Positions 34,326-47,407 of a stretch of DNA of 64,000 nt are shown piece after piece. Under the pieces are notes generated by a model. The model was not told the DNA's origin, did not search any database, and worked only from the letters and a program-made list of their open reading frames with translations. Both the position numbers and the translations under genes were made by a program. Origin of the DNA: Malus domestica. Taxonomy: Eukaryota; Streptophyta; Magnoliopsida; Rosales; Rosaceae. The first letter of the stretch is position 1; each line of letters begins with the position of its first letter. The stretch covers positions 3,980,501 through 4,044,500 of the forward strand of contig NC_091675.1 of assembly GCF_042453785.1 (NCBI RefSeq). The letters are read 5' to 3'.

Positions 34326-36063
34326 ATGATGACTCCAGTCTATCTGAACCCACAATCCTCTCCTTTCTTCCATGTCGAGCAAGCAAACGATCAGGATCAA
34401 CGCCTGAAACTTTTTATATCATCGTCATATCATAATCAAGCTGCAGCTTCATCATGTTCTTCTCTGATCTCATCATTTCCTACTTTCCTTGATTCCTTTG
34501 AAGATCAAAGAGCTGGGAGTTCTACTACTACTACTCATGGTCATGGTCAAGATCACTCACTTCAATATCATCACAAGGTAAGAAAACCTATATAGCTACG
34601 TACATATTTATAAATTTAACTATCTTCGTGTTTAATTTACTTTTAATTGAAATTTTAGTACTTGATCTTAACTATTTTTCAAATCTTCCCCTAATTGACT
34701 CTTCGCTCTTTAACAAGTCCATGATCAACTTGTAATACCCTAGTATTTTTGTGATCTTGTGATCTCATAATTAATTAATTTTGATGGGTTATCTCGGATA
34801 AAACAAATGAATATTGCTACCATCTATATATAAGTAAGATTGATCTTTTGTCCAATACTCCAAATAAAAAAGGCACGTTTGTTCTCTAAGTTTAGTGTTT
34901 TATATTATTGTATGATTGTTCACATGTACGGCACACACCGACAGAACTCAATTGCTAATCAATTAGTAAGTAAATAAAGTACTTTGTATTATTATTTTTG
35001 TGAACTCAAATTGTCTTTCATTTTATCTCAGACTGATAATCACACGTGGGATTGTGGAACAAGTACTCATGATCAAGCATCCTCGCCATCTTCTTTAGTT
35101 CAGCCTCATGTGGTGGACGTTATAAGCACCAAGGACCTTAGATTAATGTCAGCATATGCTGATCATGAAAGGGAGATCAATGGTAGAGGAGGAGAGGTGG
35201 GTAAAAGTAATAATAATATTAGGCCAAGGGCAGTAAAATGGATGTCCTCCAAGATGAGGTTGATGCAAAAGATGACCAACCCGGATCTCGCGCTGGCCGG
35301 TACCACTAAAAATTATGTACTTGCAGCTGCTGAGATTACTGAGCATAAATTCCAAGTTGTACAGTATCAAGAAAACAGTGATGAAACCAGCTTTTCCAGA
35401 AATAGCAACAATACTACTCCAGATGTTAGGGTTTGTTCTGATTGTAACACCAGCACAACCCCACTTTGGAGAAGCGGCCCTCGCGGTCCCAAGGTAAATT
35501 AAATAATGTACTTACTGTCTATAAAATATTCTATATTGTAAGACTGTAAATCTAGACCGCACATTCTCATATATATATAAACGTGGCTGATAGTTCAAAA
35601 TTATAGTCTGACAGTAAGTAACAAGGCAAATATATGTTGGGTAGATATAATATGTTCATGAATCAAGTATTCAGCTGTGTGCATATGTGTGTTGTTGCAG
35701 TCACTATGCAATGCATGTGGAATCCGACAGAGGAAAGCTAGAAGAGCCATGGCAGAGGCTGCGGCTGCTGCTGCAAATGGGTTTGTAGTCGGCGCCACTG
35801 ACACTTCATCTGCCAAGGGTAAGGTGGCCAACAAGGAGAAGAAACCGCGCGGAAGCCATAGTACTAATGTTACACGATGCAAGAACAAGAGCAAGCTCAT
35901 TGTCACCGACAATGCATCAGTATCTCCCAACAACAAAATTAATAGTAATAATAATAAGATTTGTTTCAAAGGTTTGGGTTTTCAACGAGTGTTTCCTCAG
36001 GATGTTGCTGAAGCTGCAATCCTCCTAATGGAGCTGTCTTGTGGCCTAATCAATCACTCTTAA
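34326..36063 (+). CDS. GATA21/22-like: B-class GATA transcription factor with LLM domain (GNC/CGA1 type), 3 exons
   Basis: Nuclear DNA-binding protein; relatives GNC and CGA1/GNL in Arabidopsis promote greening and chloroplast development downstream of light, nitrate and cytokinin. Exons 34326-34577, 35032-35493, 35701-36063 (GT/AG), 358 residues. ATG 34326 or the adjacent 34329 is the start. The single zinc finger is C219-x2-C222-x18-C241-x2-C244 with TTPLWRSGPRGPK and LCNACGIRQRKARRAM; intron 2 splits it after GPK, the usual place in this class. Upstream is a basic WMSSKMRLMQK block shared with GNC-type factors. The C-terminus VFPQDVAEAAILLMELS carries the LLM motif (346-348) that marks this subgroup. 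His-, Ser- and Asn-rich segments are likely disordered. The gene looks intact. Confidence 0.94.
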
Positions 36064-36252
36064 TTTTCATATTCTATTACATTTTTGTTCTCCCTCATCT
36101 TTTAATATCGAGGATTTTGTTTTGTTTTCGTTCCTTTTCTGTGGTTTTGCTAGAGTGTAGGTTGGAGTAATAAAACCAAAGAGTTACTTGAAGAACATTA
36201 ATTTGCTGAAATTGTAACTGTAATTTATTTTACGCATTGGTAAACTGTCAGC

Positions 36253-36409
36253 ACTTGGTGCGATGGCAAGTGCCTTCGCCCATGAGCAGTAGGTCTCGGG
36301 TTCGAGACTTGGGAGCAGCCTCTCCATAAATGGGGGTAAGGCTAGCCGACATTCACCTCTCCCAGACCCTGCGTAAAGCGGGAGCCTTGTGCACTGGGTA
36401 CGACCTTTT
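36253..36409 (+). mobile_element. tRNA-derived SINE with a perfect 17-bp target duplication
   Basis: 157 bp with an A-box-like TGGTGCGATGG (about 36256) and a polymerase III B box GGTTCGAGAC (36299-36308), ending in a short T run (CCTTTT). ATTGGTAAACTGTCAGC lies directly before (36236-36252) and after (36410-36426) with no mismatch. It sits about 190 bp past the GATA stop codon, so it may lie in or near the 3' UTR. Confidence 0.9.
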
Positions 36410-36426
36410 ATTGGTAAACTGTCAGC

Positions 36427-36774
36427 TATTGATTAATGGTGGAAATTAGCATATTTGAACGAGTAGTCAAGTTAATTAGAGCATTGAGTCTCTACCTTAA
36501 TCCAAGTTTGAATATGGTTTTTTTTTTATCAATTTAGATTAGATTAGTATACCACTTCTCTTAAAAACTAATGACATGTTACTTACAGGAATGAAATGAA
36601 TGAAAATCATTTTGGATTTTTGAGTTTCATGTGCTTACTATTGCATATAGAATAAAAAAAATTATTTCATAATCCAATACTAAAAAAGTAGAAAACACTC
36701 CTTGCTTCTTCAAATCCTAAATTTCCAATTCTTGACTTCTCTCATTCCTAATAAGTAAATATTGTCATATCACT
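36427..36774. other. AT-rich intergenic DNA
   Basis: Nothing recognised. Confidence 0.4.
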
Positions 36775-37255
36775 ATTCTAAAAATCCCTGCCTAGCGCCA
36801 CCTAGTCCCAGCTTAGGCACTAGGCGGTTGGTCACCGTCCCGATTAATGCTTAGGCGTTTGAAAATTTAGAAATTGTGAGGCGCCCGCCTAGACTGCCTA
36901 GGCACCCACCTAGCCCGCCTTGACACGCCTAGGTTGCGACTCATTTAAACAGAAAATAGATAACTTTCATTTTGCATTATTTTTTTTAATAAATTGTAAG
37001 AGAGTTGTTGAATACTTAAATGAATACACATTATATGTTTGTTCCCTATGTTTTCATTATGTTTCAATATTTCATACTATATATGTCATTCTATTTTATA
37101 ATTTATGATGTAATTATATATATTTTAAGTATAAACATACACTTATTTACAGAAAATATAATAGATTTACTTAAATCCGTCTAGTCTGCCTAAGCGCCCA
37201 CCTAGGCGCTAGACCCCAGCTCACCGCTCGACTAGCGCCTAATGTATTTTAGAAC
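36775..37255. mobile_element. MITE-like element with CTAGGCGC-rich inverted ends
   Basis: GC-rich ends full of CCTAGGCGC/GCGCCTAGG words (36788-36935 and 37178-37243) surround an AT-rich core, starting TTCTAAAA and ending TTTTAGAA. The ends pair in inverted orientation with mismatches. A target duplication was not clear, so the superfamily is open. Confidence 0.5.
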
Positions 37256-37259
37256 CAAG

Positions 37260-38045
37260 GTCATTTGTAATGGGCGGTGCTTATTGAAGATAAGAGAGTT
37301 AGAAAAGTAGGTCTAAAAGAAGTTTATGAAATTGAGCTCATGAGTGGATGTCATCAAATGAAATGAAACCTCTCGGCCCATGGTTCATGTAATCAAAGAC
37401 GGTCAAAGATGATTCCACGGTAATTAAGGGGCGCACAAATGTTTCTGAGTCTTTCTAACACACATAATTTCACCACCAATTGATCCCTCTTTTCAATTAA
37501 AAAAAAAAAAAAACTGAGCCTAAAACATTACGACAGTGACCTCCCTTCCCTCGTACCAATTGTAAGAATTCCAAGGAGTTTACAAATGCACCTACCACTT
37601 GACTAAAACTAACTGCACATTCATCAATCTTATGTTGAAAATTAGATCTTGGATGTAACTTTCACATTTAGTCGATACATACTTTATTATCGTAAGGGGA
37701 GTAAGTTTTATTCAAGCAGCTGTAGAAAGTTCGCAACAATACAAGTTACATAGATGATGTGTATGTATTTATCAACAATTGGGTAATTGTGTCTAGTCTC
37801 AAATTTGAATAAGTAATTGAGTTAAAATCGTTTGACTATCATACCATCACTGATATTAAATATAGTTATAATTTGAGTAATTGTATAATTGTAACTGTCA
37901 TACAGTTATTTTGAGTTGACCGTTCAACAAAATAGAGTAAAAAATTTTAAAATTAAAATTTTCCCTTTTGTGTTTTATTATATCCCCTTTAGAGCTTCCT
38001 ACCATATAACGAGGATGTTGAAACAATGTCCTTTTTAGTCAGACT
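37260..38045. other. AT-rich intergenic DNA
   Basis: Nothing recognised apart from an A-run at about 37500. Confidence 0.4.
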
Positions 38046-38049
38046 ATTT

Positions 38050-38224
38050 AGTATTATAGTTTAATGGTATTTCTCTTCACTTCTAAGTGAGAAGTATTAA
38101 GTTCAATTCTCGTCAAATGCGAAGTTAAACCACATTATTATGTTAAGTCTATTACAAGATTTAGCCCACTTTCCCACCCGTTTTAATGTAAATACTATCA
38201 TTTGTTAAAAATAAAAATAAAAAA
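38050..38224 (+). mobile_element. tRNA-derived SINE-like element
   Basis: A-box-like TATAGTTTAATGGTA (38055-38069), B-box-like AGTTCAATTCT (38100-38110), a SINE-type body and an A-rich tail (about 38204-38223). Its 3' part resembles 12080-12160. The B box deviates from the consensus, so it is probably old. Confidence 0.5.
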
Positions 38225-39430
38225 GTTTAGATTCCAACGATGCCATTACATGCAAAAAAAAAAAATTTCCTTTTTTTCTTCATTTCCAAAATTGCAAATC
38301 CTTTTTATTTCTATATTGTGATAAAATTGTCGATACCAAGCATTTTCCACGCATGCCACCGCAACCTAATTTTTACTCTGAAATGTACAGTGTGGATTCC
38401 TACTTCCCTCCCACTCCCCGGGGATTAAAAACTAGAAAGGTTAAGACCAAGTACTAGATTGTCAGCCACAGACATCTTTCTCCTCTCAAGGATGATCCAC
38501 TGTTTTTTTTACCCAAATTTACCACACCAACCCCCACGCCACCAAATACAGTTGGCCCCACCAAAATGTAAATCTGGCAATTAATCACAAATTTGGAATT
38601 GGAATATTCAACCAAATTTCCGTTGCCACAAATGTTCCATCATTGTTCATTTGCTTAGACCCAAGTGTGTTGGAAAAGTGTTGGAAAAATGTTGGGTGCA
38701 ACTGTGTTACACATAAAAGTTAAAAAAGTGATAAATACAGAAAAATATATTACATGATTATACTTAAATTTTGAGATTTTATTGTTAGACTGACGATCTA
38801 ATCCTAATCTTAGATTAATTTTCAAATTTTGTTCTTATTGTGTGTGGGGTGATAAAGGAAGATAAGCCTAATGTGATAGAGAATCTGCCAACAAATTACA
38901 GAAAGATTCCCAGATTTTCAACTCCAAATCCAGCAGATATTCATCAAAAACTCCATTGGTTGGTGGGTGTTTTTTCTCCCTCAATACTATTGGAGAAACC
39001 CATTCATTCAGATCCATTGAAAATCAATCTCCTTTCCTCCAATCCCTTCCATACGTTGATGATTTTATGAACCATATTACCCTCCAAAATAATCCTGTCC
39101 TTTTCTCCGTAGGTGCCCAGTCACCCACCACCCACCACCCACCACCACCACCACCACCAGATCTTGAAACTCATCACATTTTTTCCATAAATTAATTATA
39201 TTAAATATTCATATATTTATATATAGACAAAAGCCGCCACTGATTTCACTTGTCAAAAACAAACCCACATCCACCCACTTGTTTTCTCACTCCCTCCAAT
39301 AATAACAGAGAAAGAGAAAAAGCAACAACCTTTGGAGGAAAAATTCATATTTTTACAAGTTATCTCACCAACCCAGTCTGCATTTCTATTTTCTGCTTTC
39401 TGGGTTTTTTTCAAACCAGTCGTTTTCAGC
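38225..39430. other. Upstream region of the glycine decarboxylase gene
   Basis: No gene. Contains a CCA/CCCA microsatellite (about 39121-39160) and a TATA-like TATTTATATATAG (39214-39226), about 210 bp before the start codon, that could be the core promoter. Confidence 0.45.
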
Positions 39431-39434
39431 TTCC

Positions 39435-42400
39435 ATGGAGCGCGCGAGGCGGCTGGCGAACCGGGCTTTCGTGAAGCGCTTGGTCTCGGAGGCGAAGCAG
39501 TTCCGCCAGAACGAGAGCTCTGTTCTGGGCTCCTCCACCTCCCCTGTTCTCTACGCGCCGTCGAGGTACGTCTCCTCACTCTCCCCATGCTCCTTGACGC
39601 GCTCGTGTCCCAGATCAGACTCGCTTCTCTCGAGAAACGCGTCCCACAATGCCGGGTTCCAAACACGGTCGATTTCCGTGGACGCATTGAAAAACAGCGA
39701 CACTTTTCCCCGCCGCCATAACTCCGCCACGCCGGAGGAGCAGACCAAAATGGCGGAGTTATGCGGGTTCGATGCCCTTGATTCGCTGATCGACGCCACC
39801 GTGCCCAAATCGATTCGACTCGAATCGATGAAGTTTCAGAAATTCGATGAGGGGTTGACAGAGAGCCAGATGATTGAACACATGAAGAAGTTGGCCTCCA
39901 AAAACAAGATTTTCAAGAGTTTTATCGGGATGGGATATTACAACACTTATGTCCCACCTGTAATTTTGAGGAATATTATGGAAAATCCAGCTTGGTACAC
40001 TCAGTACACTCCTTACCAGGCTGAGATTTCCCAGGGGAGGTTGGAATCTCTGCTCAATTTCCAAACTTTGATCACTGACCTCACCGGCCTTCCCATGTCG
40101 AATGCATCACTGCTGGACGAGGGGACCGCGGCCGCGGAGGCAATGGCGATGTGTAACAACATCCAAAAGGGAAAGAAGAAGACTTTTGTCATTGCCAACA
40201 ACTGCCACCCCCAGACCATTGATATTTGCAAGACTAGAGCTGATGGTTTCGATCTTAAGGTTGTTACCGCCGATCTAAAGGATGTTGATTACAGTTCGGG
40301 TGATGTTTGTGGTGTGCTTGTTCAGTATCCGGGGACTGAGGGCGAGGTTTTGGACTATGGGGAGTTTATTAAGAATGCTCATGCCAATGGGGTTAAGGTT
40401 GTGATGGCATCTGATCTGTTGGCGTTGACAGTGTTGAAGCCGCCTGGTGAGTTTGGGGCGGATATTGTTGTTGGTTCTGCGCAGAGGTTTGGTGTTCCGA
40501 TGGGGTATGGAGGTCCTCATGCGGCTTTCCTCGCCACCTCACAAGAGTACAAGAGGATGATGCCAGGGAGAATTATCGGTGTTAGTGTTGACTCCTCAGG
40601 GAAGCCTGCGTTGCGTATGGCGATGCAGACAAGGGAGCAGCATATCCGGAGGGACAAGGCTACCAGCAACATTTGCACTGCTCAGGTTGGATGCTATTCT
40701 TCATTTGATCTGTCTTATGATTTCCTTTCTAGGGTGAACTGTTGAAAGTTTGAATTTTCGATCCAATGATAGTAGCATTTATTTCAATTTGATTGACTGT
40801 GGCTTTGTTTGATTGGGTGTATTGTTTGTTTTATAGGCATTACTTGCAAACATGGCTGCTATGTATGCTGTATATCATGGACCCGAAGGCCTTAAAACCA
40901 TTTCCCAAAGGGTTCATGGTCTTGCTGGGGCATTTGCAGTTGGATTGAAGAAGCTTGGAACAGTGGAAGTTCAGAGCCTTCCCTTCTTCGACACTGTGAA
41001 GGTTAAGGTTGCTGACGCACATGCAATTTCTGATGCTGCAAACAAGCTTGGATTAAATTTGAGAGTAGTAGACTCGAGCACTGTAAGTTTTTTTTATGTC
41101 CTCTTGCATCAGTTATTTGACTAAATGTTCTCTGAGGACGGAAAATGGAGTGCTTTTACTTCACGAGGTTACTGAATGTTAACTCCTTTTCAGATCACTG
41201 TTTCGTTTGACGAAACAACTACCTTGGAGGATGTTGACAAGCTTTTCAAAGCTTTTGCTTTGGGCAAGCCTGTAAGTTTTTCATATCTTTACCATAAAGT
41301 TGATAATTTCAATTTATTATAAAGTGCATCCATTTATTAAGAGCTTTGTTTAATTTTCAGGTGCCTTTCACTGCTACATCCCTTGCGCCAGAAGTTCAGC
41401 CTGCAATTCCTTCTGGGTTAACAAGGGAGAGCACATTTCTTACCCATCCGATCTTCAACTCGTATGCCTCTTTCCAAATGATTTGAACTCTCACAGCCTA
41501 TATTTGAAAACTAGACTGAGTTTTTTCATTTACTGTCTATCTATTAGGTATCATACCGAGCATGAGTTGCTACGATACATTCATAAGTTGCAATCGAAAG
41601 ATCTGTCTCTATGCCACAGTATGATTCCCTTGGGATCCTGTACCATGAAATTGAATGCAACAACTGAAATGATGCCAGTGACATGGCCTAGTTTCACCGA
41701 TATTCACCCTTTTGCTCCTACAGAACAGACTGAGGGTTATCAGGTAACTCAAAACGTTAACGTACAAATGAACTTAAAACAGTTACTTTTGTTCCCCTAA
41801 ATTTCTTTTTGCTACATTACATTCCTTCATGCAAATAGAAATCTGATACTATATGTTGTAAAATAATAATTTCAGGAAATGTTCAGAGATTTGGGTGACC
41901 TATTATGTACCATCACTGGGTTTGATTCTTTCTCTTTGCAACCCAATGCCGGAGCTGCTGGAGAGTATGCTGGGCTGATGGTTATTCGGGCATATCATTT
42001 CGTAAGGAATCCTGAGTTTTGCTTTTTTGTTTTCCCTCTTTTTAACATGTGTTAGCAAGCGCTTTGCTGTTGAGCTTAAACAAACACTTTACCTTGAGGT
42101 CTTGGCCTAAAGATTTTATTCTTGTTACTAATCACGCTGAACCATCCCACTGTAGGCAAGAGGCGATCACCACCGCAATGTGTGTATTATTCCTGTTTCG
42201 GCACATGGTACCAATCCTGCTAGTGCTGCAATGTGTGGAATGAAGATTGTAACTATTGGAACTGATGCCAAGGGAAACATCAATATTCAAGAGCTAAAGA
42301 AGGCTGCTGAAGCAAACAAGGATAACCTATCAGCTCTTATGGTAAGCATCCTATGTCGGAAGAGATATCATTTGAAAAGATCAGATACGGATTTGTGTCA

Positions 42401-44185
42401 TTTGAAAAAGATTGGATAATAATTTGACCATATTTCAAATTGCAGGTGACATATCCTTCAACTCATGGAGTGTATGAAGAAGGTATTGACGAGATATGCA
42501 AGATAATTCATGACAACGGAGGTCAAGTATACATGGACGGGGCTAACATGAATGCGCAGGTCTGTTTCTCCTTCTATCCATGCTTGATAGTTATGTACTT
42601 ATAATTAACATTCAAATAGTTTCTTCCATGCAAACTTTTTTCTTTTGTTGGCGCGTGTTCCATCTGACGAAGCTTTTTGTTCTTGCAGGTTGGTCTGACA
42701 AGCCCAGGTTGGATTGGAGCTGACGTTTGCCATCTCAATCTTCACAAAACATTTTGCATTCCACACGGAGGTGGTGGCCCTGGCATGGGTCCTATTGGTG
42801 TGAAGAAGCACTTGGCACCCTTCTTACCATCCCATCCTGTGGTAACTACTCATTACATCGAAGCTTTCATGCAATTCTGCAAACTCAAGAAATAATTGAT
42901 TAAGCTTTTCCATGAGAAAAAAGTAATTCTGGTTTCAAAATTTTGTATTCCTTACATGCTGGATGTCTTAAGTTTTGTGCCATTGTACTGAAGGTATCTA
43001 CCGGTGGCCTTCCTGCCCCCGACAAGTCTCAGCCACTTGGAACCATCTCTGCTGCACCTTGGGGCTCTGCACTTATTTTGCCAATCTCTTATACTTACAT
43101 AGCCATGATGGGGTCCAAGGGACTCACCGATGCATCAAAGATAGCAATTCTGAATGCAAACTACATGGCCAAACGCTTGGAGGTTCCACTTAGCTCCTTC
43201 ACTCTTGTTTTGCTTTACAATTTGAGGTTACGGTTATACTCTATGTTAAATTTCCTCTGTTTGCTCATTTAGTCTGTCACTTCTCACAGAATTACTACCC
43301 CATTCTTTTCCGTGGTGTCAATGGAACTGTTGCTCACGAATTCATTGTTGACTTGAGAGGATTTAAGGTATATTATTAACATTTGCCTCGATTTGTCCCC
43401 ACTTTTTCAATCTTTCTAATTGAACTCTGCTGCTTCTTTTTTTCCTTGTAGAATACTGCTGGGGTAGAGCCTGAGGACGTCGCCAAGCGTCTTATGGACT
43501 ATGGATTCCATGGACCTACAATGTCATGGCCAGTTCCTGGCACTCTCATGATCGAACCAACAGAAAGTGAAAGCAAGGTACACCTCGACAGAGATTTCAT
43601 TTTAGTTTTTTCTCTGCTGTTTTTCTTCAGGTTAAAGTTATATTAATGTTTCTTGCTTGCAGGCTGAGTTAGACCGGTTTTGTGATGCTCTAATTTCCAT
43701 CAGAGAAGAGATTGCTCAGATTGAGAAAGGAAAAGCCGATCTTCACAACAATGTCCTTAAGGTAAAATCTCAGTTCATCATCTCTCCTCTAAGACTATAA
43801 GTTACTCATTTTACATAAGTATAAAATGGTTTTTGAACTCCTTCTGCAGGGAGCTCCTCACCCGCCATCACTTCTCATGGGAGATGCATGGACAAAGCCA
43901 TATTCCCGGGAATATGCAGCCTTCCCCGCTTCCTGGCTCCGTTCTGCCAAGTTCTGGCCTACTACAGGTATGCAATTTACACCAAAAATAAAGAAACTAC
44001 AATGGCATGGACGTTGCTAAGTGTTTGCTGTACATTCATTTTGGTATTGTCTGATTGCCTTTATTGAAGATTGAATTTTGTTAACTATTGTATCAGGACG
44101 TGTTGACAATGTGTATGGTGACCGTAACCTCGTCTGCACCCTTCAACCGGAGGCGGTGGAGGAACAAGCAGCAGCCACTGCTTAG
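39435..44185 (+). CDS. GLDP: Glycine decarboxylase P protein, mitochondrial, 15 exons
   Basis: PLP-dependent P subunit of the mitochondrial glycine cleavage complex: decarboxylates glycine and passes the aminomethyl group to lipoyl-H protein, central to photorespiration. Exons: 39435-40685, 40837-41082, 41194-41271, 41361-41461, 41548-41743, 41876-42001, 42156-42341, 42446-42559, 42689-42841, 42994-43182, 43290-43367, 43452-43577, 43663-43761, 43850-43967, 44097-44185. Every junction is GT/AG and the frame closes at 1049 residues, near the usual 1035-1040. An Arg/Ser-rich N-terminus (about 1-85) is the transit peptide. Both halves of the GcvP fold are present; the PLP lysine is about K786 in [18 protein letters not shown]. 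No lesions. Its last exons are copied in broken form downstream (46173, 53107, 53276, 62994). Confidence 0.97.
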
Positions 44186-45142
44186 TCTCATCGGCTCAGT
44201 GATTTGAGCTCAACACAAAGTCTGGTCCTGGATGTGTAATGAAATCATCATCAATTTCTTCTTCTTACTCCCACATTGTATATAACTTCTTCAATACAGC
44301 CCTTTATATCTGGTGACATTTTCATTTCCTATTTACAACGATGACGATTATCTTTTCTAATAACATGTGTTGCTAATTGCAACTCATCAGATGTGGTAAT
44401 TACCATTTCCCTTCATTAGGGATTTTTTTTGCCAGTTGATCATGGAAGTGCACGGACCTTCTTACACCTAAAGTTTGAATCTCTTTTTTAGGTTTTAGGT
44501 ATCCTCATGTCCAAAACATATTTTGAAACAAAATCTGTGTATATTATTTAGCCTGTCACTATCAAACGAATGAGTTTTGAGAAGCTGACCTTTAATTTGA
44601 CAGTATTTATTGTCAATTTGTGACATCTAGATTTTAGGAAGAATAACAAAATCATTGTTCCCTCACTCGAATTTTAAAAAGCACGTTGCAAGAGCGTATG
44701 ATGATCGATTTAATAACATTTGGTATCTACTTTGTTGGATGTCTTATGTTTAAATCACACGAATGCGAATACAATGTATTTGTACTTAGTTTAATACTCA
44801 AATGTGGCCCATTGTGACTTATGGTCATTCAATGTCCAGTTATAAAAATACTTTGTAGAAACCCTATCGTTTCATTAACTTCAGAATTAAATCTACAAGT
44901 AACTTTAAAAGAATCTCACTTTTTTTTTTTGGAAAAATAAAGAACTTTAAATTGTAGATGTAAGCGTAAGTATTTTAATTGATGTTTATATATATATATT
45001 TTGTCGAACCTTAATCTAACTTGAATATGGTACATCTGAATCAACAACTAATAAACCTGGATTTCAAAAATCAATTCGAAGTACAAAAGAAAAAACAAAT
45101 AATCAATATTAATCAAACAAGGCATTGCAGGCATGCAATCTA
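44186..45142. other. 3' flank of the glycine decarboxylase gene, start of duplicated unit 1
   Basis: Contains the 3' UTR. Parts recur downstream: 44240-44350 matches 59835-59945, and AAAAAGCACGTTGCAAGAGCG (44676) has a close copy at 60198. Confidence 0.6.
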
Positions 45143-45454
45143 CTACTTGTTGAAGTTCTTGAGCAACTGATCGAAGGTGTTGGCCGTACATGCAAGCTCA
45201 ATTGGGCCGTTAATCTTTGCATCGAACACATCCGGCTCCGACTTCTTGACGAGTTGTTGGAGAGTTGGATTCAAGAGATACTTCAAAGGAACTTGATATA
45301 GCTTTCGTTCTTGTCCAACGTACACATTGATAGAACCTTTCTTGGGGCGCTGGGACTTGCTTAAAGCTGTGTAACTTTTGCTGGCGTACTGGGACTTGCT
45401 CAACTTCTTGACGAACGTACTCGTCTTTTCTCGAAGACAGTTTGCAAGATTCAT
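45143..45454 (-). CDS. SAUR: SAUR-like protein, copy 1
   Basis: Member of the small auxin-up RNA family, small proteins linked to auxin-driven cell expansion, often by inhibiting PP2C.D phosphatases. Single exon, 103 residues. A Lys/Ser-rich N-terminus (MNLANCLREKTSTFVKK) precedes the SAUR core: INVYVGQERKLYQVPLKYL, NPTLQQLVKKSEPDVF and a C-terminal GPIELACTANTFDQLL. This matches the family pattern of VYVG, VP, YLxxPxFxxLLxxxEEEFG and GPLxIPC. A TATATATAA on the minus strand (45634-45642) lies about 180 bp before the ATG. It faces the 3' end of the glycine decarboxylase gene. Copies 2 and 3 differ at about 10-15 residues, with no stops or indels. Confidence 0.88.
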   Translation of the reverse strand: MNLANCLREKTSTFVKKLSKSQYASKSYTALSKSQRPKKGSINVYVGQERKLYQVPLKYLLNPTLQQLVKKSEPDVFDAKINGPIELACTANTFDQLLKNFNK

Positions 45455-45633
45455 TGTTTCTACTTCTCGTAGACGACTAAACGAAGGGTTTTCTGAAAGT
45501 TAGGGTTTAGTGAGAATTGGAAAGATGAGAGACGAGAGCAGGGTTTTTTTGAAAGCTAGGGCTAGTTGGACGCGAAGATTGGAGACAAGAAATTGGAAGA
45601 CAAGAACTGAGAGGCTAAAGGTCTAGCAGTGTT

Positions 45634-45642
45634 TATATATAA
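45634..45642 (-). promoter_or_regulatory. TATA box of SAUR copy 1
   Basis: TTATATATA on the plus-complement, preceded on the minus strand by GCTTTTATTGGT. The same block lies about 180-220 bp before SAUR copies 2 and 3. Confidence 0.55.
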
Positions 45643-45900
45643 CCAATAAAAGCGGCAAGGGTTTCCAAATCCTAGTCCGCAAGGGTTTCCCAAAAATCAT
45701 AATATTCGGAACAAAGTGATAAATAAAAAATAATATTGATTGTAGGAGTCTTGATCTCTTAGTTACTTTGAGAACCAAGGATTTTTTGTCTTTAACATTC
45801 GGATTTGATATTAAGGGTTGAAATTAAAACACTAAAAACGCATCCAAATCCAATGATGGATCACCATGCATTCCTTGGTCAGTTTATATCTTAGATTTTA

Positions 45901-46074
45901 GGGTAATGCTAGGGAGACCAAATTTGGAGACTAAATTTGCAAACTAAATGATGTGTCACCAATAAGAATAAGTACGTTTACCAACCAACGTGTAAATAAT
46001 AAACAAATCATCAACTTCCATGTCCTTTAGTTTTCAAAATTTTGTCTACAAATTTAGTCTCCCTAGCATTACTC
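45901..46074. mobile_element. 174-bp MULE-type MITE with a perfect 9-bp duplication
   Basis: Ends GGGTAATGCTAGGGAGAC and its inverse with one mismatch. TAGATTTTA flanks both sides (45892-45900 and 46075-46083). The matching positions in the other units lack it. Confidence 0.85.
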
Positions 46075-46172
46075 TAGATTTTATATTGGGGGTAAATTTC
46101 AATTTCTTGGAGGAATTTAAGGTACTCGTCTGGTTACTTTTAGTGACGATTGAGTTTCGTTGACTCTATTGC

Positions 46173-46268
46173 ATAAGGACGTGTTGACCACTGGAAGCGG
46201 TAGGGGAATAAGCGGCAGCCATCGCTTAAGTCTTCAGCCTAGTGCTTTGAGTTTGAGCTCAACACAAA
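46173..46268 (+). pseudogene. Glycine decarboxylase exon 15 relic A
   Basis: Diverged copy of the last exon and following DNA (GACGTGTTGAC... GGGGAATAAGCGGCAGCC... GAGCTCAACACAAA). The middle of the exon is deleted and the frame lost. It is cut at its 3' side by the CACTA element. Confidence 0.85.
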
Positions 46269-47187
46269 CACTACAACAAAACTGGGCACTGCACACAATA
46301 AATTATATGTGCCCTTTAATGCCAAGGGCACCAACATATGTGCTCATAGGTCAATGGCAACAATGCAACAACCATGTTTCTATATGTGCCCTCTATGGGG
46401 GTTACCATTGATTAGAGGGCACAATATTGTTTTTGGTGCTCAATAATGTCAGCACAAATAAAGGGCTTTTGTGCCTCCGTTCTGACAAGTTGTCAGATTT
46501 TCTTTCCCATCCATATTAACACAACTTTTATTATTGTGCCCAATAGGTTAAATATTAAAAAAAAAGATAAATTCCAATATTACAAAATCAAATCAAATCA
46601 AATAGTAATACCATTGGTAAGAAATTATTCAGCTTGGTTTTACATGCACATCCAAAATACCAATTAAATTATGGGTAGGGCTAAAACAAGCTTTTATGAT
46701 TTAGTTCTACAAACAACCAATTCATACAGAGATTTAAACCAATAATTCCTAATACTATTGTATTTGAGTTCGTCGCAAGCCAAACAACCCTCAACAACCG
46801 CAGATAACCCATTATTGACAGCCTCTAAAAAATGATCATGAGTAGGAAATATATCGAGCAGTAAAACACATAATCATATTAGATATCGTTGAAAAAAAAA
46901 AGGAACTACAAATTTAGATTACCAAGAAGCTCTTGAAAACATCTTTTACAGAGAGCAACAAGAAATGAGTATGTAATGGCTTCCAAACTTTCAAATCATG
47001 ATTCTTTTTCTTTACCTGATGAGTTGTTCTATATCCTTCCTCCCACAGATTAATTGGTGTAATTCTGCTATGTATACATGCACTCATTTGTGATTGAAAC
47101 ATAAAGACTTTTGCCTGCCACATTAGTAACATTCTTATATGCATGTCAAGCAATCATCACACAAATTAGTACATAAAAAAGTAGTTC

Positions 47188-47407
47188 AGAGTCCAACTGA
47201 TTCTCTCTTTCAAATGTAAAGAACTAAATAGACAGATGCAGAATATCTCAAAATAGACCACTTCCTACAACGTTTAACAAACACGAATTTAGTCCAAAGT
47301 CCAACTAATATGATTCTCACTCTTTCGAATGTAAAGAACTAAAGTAACAGATGCAGAATATCTCAAAATAGGTCACTTCCTACAACGTTTAACAAACACA
47401 AATTTAA
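47188..47407 (+). repeat. Tandem duplication of about 105 bp inside the CACTA element
   Basis: GATGCAGAATATCTCAAAAT and ACTTCCTACAACGTTTAACA recur in order, once from about 47188 and once from about 47293. No coding content. Confidence 0.75.

Noticed and set aside
39253..39687. Antisense frames over glycine decarboxylase exon 1
   Set aside because: Shadows of a long GC-rich exon; no domain and no independent promoter.
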